Shown here one piece after another: positions 60,472 through 64,000 of a DNA stretch of 64,000 nt (positions are counted from its first letter, which is position 1; every line of letters starts with the position of its first letter). The stretch spans positions 124,001-188,000 of the forward strand of contig NZ_JAKJSC010000005.1 of the NCBI RefSeq assembly GCF_029029525.1, read 5' to 3'. Made by a program: the position numbers and the translations under genes. Under the pieces are notes generated by a model. The model saw only the letters and a program-made list of their open reading frames with translations. It had not been told where the DNA came from and did not search any database. Source of the DNA: Labilibaculum sp. DW002. Its GTDB lineage: Bacteria; Bacteroidota; Bacteroidia; Bacteroidales; Marinifilaceae.

Positions 60472-62451
60472 ATGAGCTTAACGCGTCGAACCTTAACTAT
60501 TTTTTTTCTTTTATGTGCGACACTTCCTTCCTATGGACAATCTGGTGGTAAAACAATAAACGAATTATTCTCTGACATTGAGGTGTCAAAAAAAATTAAA
60601 CTTTTAGCTGATCAATGTTGGGAGTATAGAAATAGTAATCCTGATTCTGCTTTACTTTTAGGCAAACAGGCAATAGATTTGGCTGTACAGCATAACGTAA
60701 GAGAGGAGTTTCCAAGGCTTAATGGATATGTTGGTGTTGTGTATTTGCACTATTTACATGATATAAAAGAATCTACTCCCTATTTGCATCATGCTATGGA
60801 ATATAGTTTTGAGCAAAAAGACAGTGTTCAATTAGCTTATGCATATAATAACTTAGGGGATTTGTATTTATTGACTGGGAATACTCCTTTGTCTTTGAAA
60901 TATTCGAAGCAATCATTAGAATTATTTGAAAAATTAAATCATTCTGCAGGAAAATCATATTCTTACGCAAATATGGGCTTGGCATGTCGTGCAAATAAAG
61001 AGTTTGATTTGTCGATATATTATTTTGAATTAGCAAAAGATGCTTGGCGAGATTTGGGGGACGAATACGGTGTTGGTTCTGTTTTACTTGAAATGGCACG
61101 TACATACGATGCTCAGGGAAATTATGATGTGGCAATGAGTTATTATCAAAAATCATATAATAAAACAATAGGATTAACAAGTGTAAGATATGCGGCTTTT
61201 TGCGTGGATGGTATGGCTGGTATTTATTATTACCGGAATAAATACGATAAAGCATTTGAATATTATGATAAAGCTTTAAGGCTAAATAAAAATAGAAATT
61301 ACAAGTATGGTCAAATTGATAATTACATTGGTTTAGCCTTAGTCTATGCACAAAAGAATAATAAGGTTGATGGAGAAGCTGCATTATTCAAAGCACAAGA
61401 ATTAGCTCAAGCTTTAGGATTGAATGTGAAGATTTTGGAAGTTCAACAGGCTTATGCCAAATTCTATCAAATTTTAAGGGATTTTACCAAGGCTCTGGAG
61501 TGTTATAATAGATACTATCATCAATATGACTCTATATTTTCATTACAACAGTTCGAGATCATCAACGAGATGCAAAATGGTTTTACCATTCAGCAAACCC
61601 TTTCGAATACAGAGCAGGAGTTGGAAAATGGAAAAATTAAGGAATTGTATTTACTAGTTATTTTGTTACTTCTGCTTGTTATCGCTGTGGTGTTTTATTG
61701 GCAATATCAATCTCATAAAAAGCTAAACAGACAATTGTCCGAGATAAATAGGACAAAGGATAAATTATTCTCTGTTATTTCACATGATTTAAAAAATCCA
61801 TTTAATTCCCTCATTGGTTTTAGTGAACTGTTGAAAGAGGAGGTTGAAAGGGGAGATTTGGATAATATAAAGAGATTCTCTGGGTATTTGAATCAAGCAT
61901 CTCACGAAGGGATGAAATTGCTAACCTCTCTACTGGATTGGTCAAGATCTCAATCTGGAAAGATTACCTTTTCTCCTTCTGCTTTGAAATTGGAGGATGT
62001 CTATTCTGATTTAAATGAATTTTTTGAGCAAGAAAGACATAGATATGGAATTACGATTGACTTTATCACATTAGTAAAAGAAGAGATTATTATTGATCCG
62101 GATATTATAAGAACGGTTTTGATGAATTTAATTTCGAACGCTATTAAATACACTAATGAAAATGGAGTGATTCATGTTGAAGCCAGCAAGCTAAATGATG
62201 TGATACAAATTAGGGTTCGAGATAATGGAACAGGAATGTCCAATGAAGTACTTAGTAATTTATTTAATGAGGAAGAGCAAATGATAAGTACTCCAGGTTT
62301 ACGTAATGAGCAAGGGACAGGTTTGGGTTTAAGTATTTGTGCTGAGTTAATACGTATTCATAATGGAAAAATACGGGTGGAGAGTGAATTGGGAAAGGGT
62401 AGTTTGTTTGAAATAGAAATTCCTTTCATTACTGAAAAGGAGGAGAAATAA
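60472..62451 (+). CDS. TPR-sensor histidine kinase
   Basis: A 659-residue kinase. Signal peptide (1-22), five or six tetratricopeptide repeats (about 45-360: AYAYNNLGDLYLLTGNTPLS, SYSYANMGLACRANKEF, and later ones), a membrane helix (about 396-415), HisKA with H438 in VISHDLKNPFNS and HATPase ending GLGLSICAELIRIHNGK. Kinases of this form are common in Bacteroidota and probably sense peptides or periplasmic protein partners through the TPRs. No receiver domain and no partner gene beside it. Confidence 0.92.
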   Translation: MSLTRRTLTIFFLLCATLPSYGQSGGKTINELFSDIEVSKKIKLLADQCWEYRNSNPDSALLLGKQAIDLAVQHNVREEFPRLNGYVGVVYLHYLHDIKESTPYLHHAMEYSFEQKDSVQLAYAYNNLGDLYLLTGNTPLSLKYSKQSLELFEKLNHSAGKSYSYANMGLACRANKEFDLSIYYFELAKDAWRDLGDEYGVGSVLLEMARTYDAQGNYDVAMSYYQKSYNKTIGLTSVRYAAFCVDGMAGIYYYRNKYDKAFEYYDKALRLNKNRNYKYGQIDNYIGLALVYAQKNNKVDGEAALFKAQELAQALGLNVKILEVQQAYAKFYQILRDFTKALECYNRYYHQYDSIFSLQQFEIINEMQNGFTIQQTLSNTEQELENGKIKELYLLVILLLLLVIAVVFYWQYQSHKKLNRQLSEINRTKDKLFSVISHDLKNPFNSLIGFSELLKEEVERGDLDNIKRFSGYLNQASHEGMKLLTSLLDWSRSQSGKITFSPSALKLEDVYSDLNEFFEQERHRYGITIDFITLVKEEIIIDPDIIRTVLMNLISNAIKYTNENGVIHVEASKLNDVIQIRVRDNGTGMSNEVLSNLFNEEEQMISTPGLRNEQGTGLGLSICAELIRIHNGKIRVESELGKGSLFEIEIPFITEKEEK

Positions 62452-62544
62452 AGGCTTTTAAGGCTTAAAAAAGAATTTTTTCTTGATTTGTTTGCCTGAT
62501 TTTTTTTCATTCTGTCTTGATGCACTACGGCATGTAACTTGTTG

Positions 62545-62578
62545 TTTATGAATGTGTAGTGTGATTCGCATAGCTTTG
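62545..62578 (+). promoter_or_regulatory. Weak promoter candidate for the acyl-CoA ligase gene
   Basis: TAGCTTTG (62571-62578) is a good -7 element; the upstream element is TTTA at 62545-62548 with a 22-base spacer, longer than the usual 19-21. The leader to the ATG would be about 120 bases. The 253-base gap otherwise shows nothing. Confidence 0.4.
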
Positions 62579-62704
62579 TTTTATAGAAATGAAAAGACGC
62601 AAATATCATAAAAAGATCACCTAATGTTCTTTTTTTTTTAACTTGCGAAAGTAGCAACAGCTTAATTCAACCTTAAAATCTGCTTGCAACGATTAAACCA
62701 AACC

Positions 62705-64000
62705 ATGATGAAACAGTATAAAAGCTTAACATTTCCTGCTCTTTTTTCGGAAACTGTAGAGAAATTCGGAACCTGTAACGCAATGGCCCTTGTAGGGCAA
62801 ACACCTTTTACTTATAACGAGGTAAATTCACATATTCAATCTTTAATTGTATTTTACGAGAAATTAGGTATTAAGCCCGGAGATAGAATAGCTATTCTTA
62901 GTACAAATATGCCCAATTGGGGAGTCGCATATTATGCAACTACCTTTATGGGAGCAGTGGTTGTTCCTATTCTTCCGGATTTTACCGAGTTCGAAATTGA
63001 AAATATATTACAACATTCTGAAGCTAAACTTATTTTTGTCTCGAAAGCTTTGTCTTCCAAATTAGATAATATCAATGTTGAAAGTTTAGAGTCTAAAATT
63101 AGCATTGAGGATTTTTCACTGATAAATTCAGTGGAATCATCACCTAAGTTTGACTTGGCAGAAAAATCTACCACAGACTATCATATTAATGAAGATGATA
63201 TGGCCGCGATCATTTATACATCCGGAACTACAGGAAGTTCTAAAGGTGTGATGCTCTCGCATAAGAATATTTGCTCCAATGCCACGAGTGCCAGAAACCT
63301 TCATCCAATTAATGAAACAGATCGTTTCCTTTCTATTTTACCGCTTTCTCATACCTACGAAAACACCTTAGGTTTTGTGATTCCAATGTTGGCTGGTTCA
63401 TGTATCTATTATCTTGGAAAAACGCCGGTACCTTCTCTATTGATATCAGCATTAAAAGAGGTTAAACCAACTGTTATGTTCTCTGTTCCTCTGATTATTG
63501 AAAAGATATACAAAGGAAAAATACTACCTAACATCAATGGAAAAGCATTAACCAGATATTTGTACAAAATTCCATTTTTCCGTAGAAAATTAAATGCAAT
63601 TGCAGGGAAAAAGCTGATGGAAACCTTTGGTGGTGAATTAACTTTCTTTGGTATTGGTGGTGCTAAATTAAACGATCAGGTTGAATTATTCCTAAGAGAA
63701 GCAAAGTTCCCTTATGCTATTGGTTACGGCTTAACTGAAACAGCTCCATTGATAGCAGGAAGTGGTCCAGCTATTACTAAATTTCAATCAACTGGTCCTG
63801 CATTAATTGGAGTAGAATTGAAAATTAATAATCCCGATCCTGTTACTCAGGTGGGAGAAATATGGGCTAAAGGGGATAATGTAATGCTAGGCTATTATAA
63901 AGATCCAGAAAAAACGAAAGAGGTTTTAACTGAAGATGGCTGGTTTAAGACAGGAGACTTAGCAAAAATGGATAAAAACAATTATCTCTATATCGAAAGT
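62705..64000 (+). CDS. Long-chain fatty-acid-CoA ligase (3' end outside window)
   Basis: An AMP-binding adenylate-forming enzyme cut by the window end. Visible parts are the N-terminal substrate-binding lobe, motif A1 IIYTSGTTGSSKGVMLSHKN (about 169-188), LPLSHTYEN, GYGLTETAPLIAGSG and the A5-type TGDLAKMD segment. The frame from ATG 62705 stays open to base 64000. The fold and FadD/AAL-like sequence suggest long-chain acyl substrates, activated for beta-oxidation or phospholipid synthesis. A second ATG lies directly after the first. Confidence 0.9.
   Translation, partial: MMKQYKSLTFPALFSETVEKFGTCNAMALVGQTPFTYNEVNSHIQSLIVFYEKLGIKPGDRIAILSTNMPNWGVAYYATTFMGAVVVPILPDFTEFEIENILQHSEAKLIFVSKALSSKLDNINVESLESKISIEDFSLINSVESSPKFDLAEKSTTDYHINEDDMAAIIYTSGTTGSSKGVMLSHKNICSNATSARNLHPINETDRFLSILPLSHTYENTLGFVIPMLAGSCIYYLGKTPVPSLLISALKEVKPTVMFSVPLIIEKIYKGKILPNINGKALTRYLYKIPFFRRKLNAIAGKKLMETFGGELTFFGIGGAKLNDQVELFLREAKFPYAIGYGLTETAPLIAGSGPAITKFQSTGPALIGVELKINNPDPVTQVGEIWAKGDNVMLGYYKDPEKTKEVLTEDGWFKTGDLAKMDKNNYLYIES

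Overview
The window is AT-rich (about one third G+C by eye) and reads as a chromosomal segment of a free-living, probably marine member of the Bacteroidota. Support: an outer-membrane beta-barrel receptor with an N-terminal carboxypeptidase-like domain, several hybrid histidine kinases, SusD-free secreted beta-sandwich proteins, weak or absent Shine-Dalgarno sequences, and -33/-7 promoters of the TTTG/TAnnTTTG type. A Marinifilaceae-like (Labilibaculum/Marinifilum) origin is my guess from gene style only. No tRNA, rRNA or CRISPR array was seen.

Layout. 1-7.1 kb: the end of an exopolysaccharide/O-antigen type locus (polymerase or ligase, a phosphoribosyltransferase-HAD fusion, four glycosyltransferases), closed by a terminator. 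7.1-12.1 kb: nitric-oxide type signalling, with an H-NOX heme sensor translationally overlapped with a large hybrid histidine kinase and a divergent REC-histidine kinase beside it. 12.2-18 kb: a GAF-domain protein, a patatin/surface-antigen outer membrane protein and a second outer-membrane protein. 18-20.8 kb: lysC-lysA on the minus strand, preceded by a Lys-rich leader peptide and an intrinsic terminator that together look like a transcription attenuator. 20.8-24.5 kb: MIF-like tautomerase, ArsC/Spx-like protein, LysR regulator, DJ-1-like protein and YqhD-like aldehyde reductase, which fit an electrophile/aldehyde response. 24.7-26.6 kb: a compact arsR-arsC-acr3 arsenic operon. 26.7-36.1 kb: sensor kinases, an OmpR-type regulator, secreted tandem jelly-roll proteins without a catalytic domain, and an outer-membrane protein with a 180-bp tandem repeat.

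36.1-44.8 kb is the accessory part. It holds a 42-bp minisatellite with a 126-bp higher-order period, a string of plus-strand lipoprotein/TPR/metalloprotease genes, a REP-associated tyrosine transposase (RAYT) with four copies of a palindromic REP (one inside the RAYT reading frame), a 206-bp direct duplication carrying two of those REPs on either side of an M50 metalloprotease gene, a zinc-ribbon gene cut short at the duplication boundary, and short similar motifs at gene boundaries that hint at cassette-like assembly.

45-64 kb is mostly ordinary: SIMPL protein, PlsC acyltransferase, patatin, TonB-type receptor, endonuclease IV, TauE/SafE and MarC membrane proteins, a secreted MsrB, hydrolase, response regulator, a chloramphenicol-acetyltransferase-like protein, DUF2007 and DUF5808 small proteins, two more histidine kinases, RarD, and the start of a long-chain acyl-CoA ligase that runs off the end.
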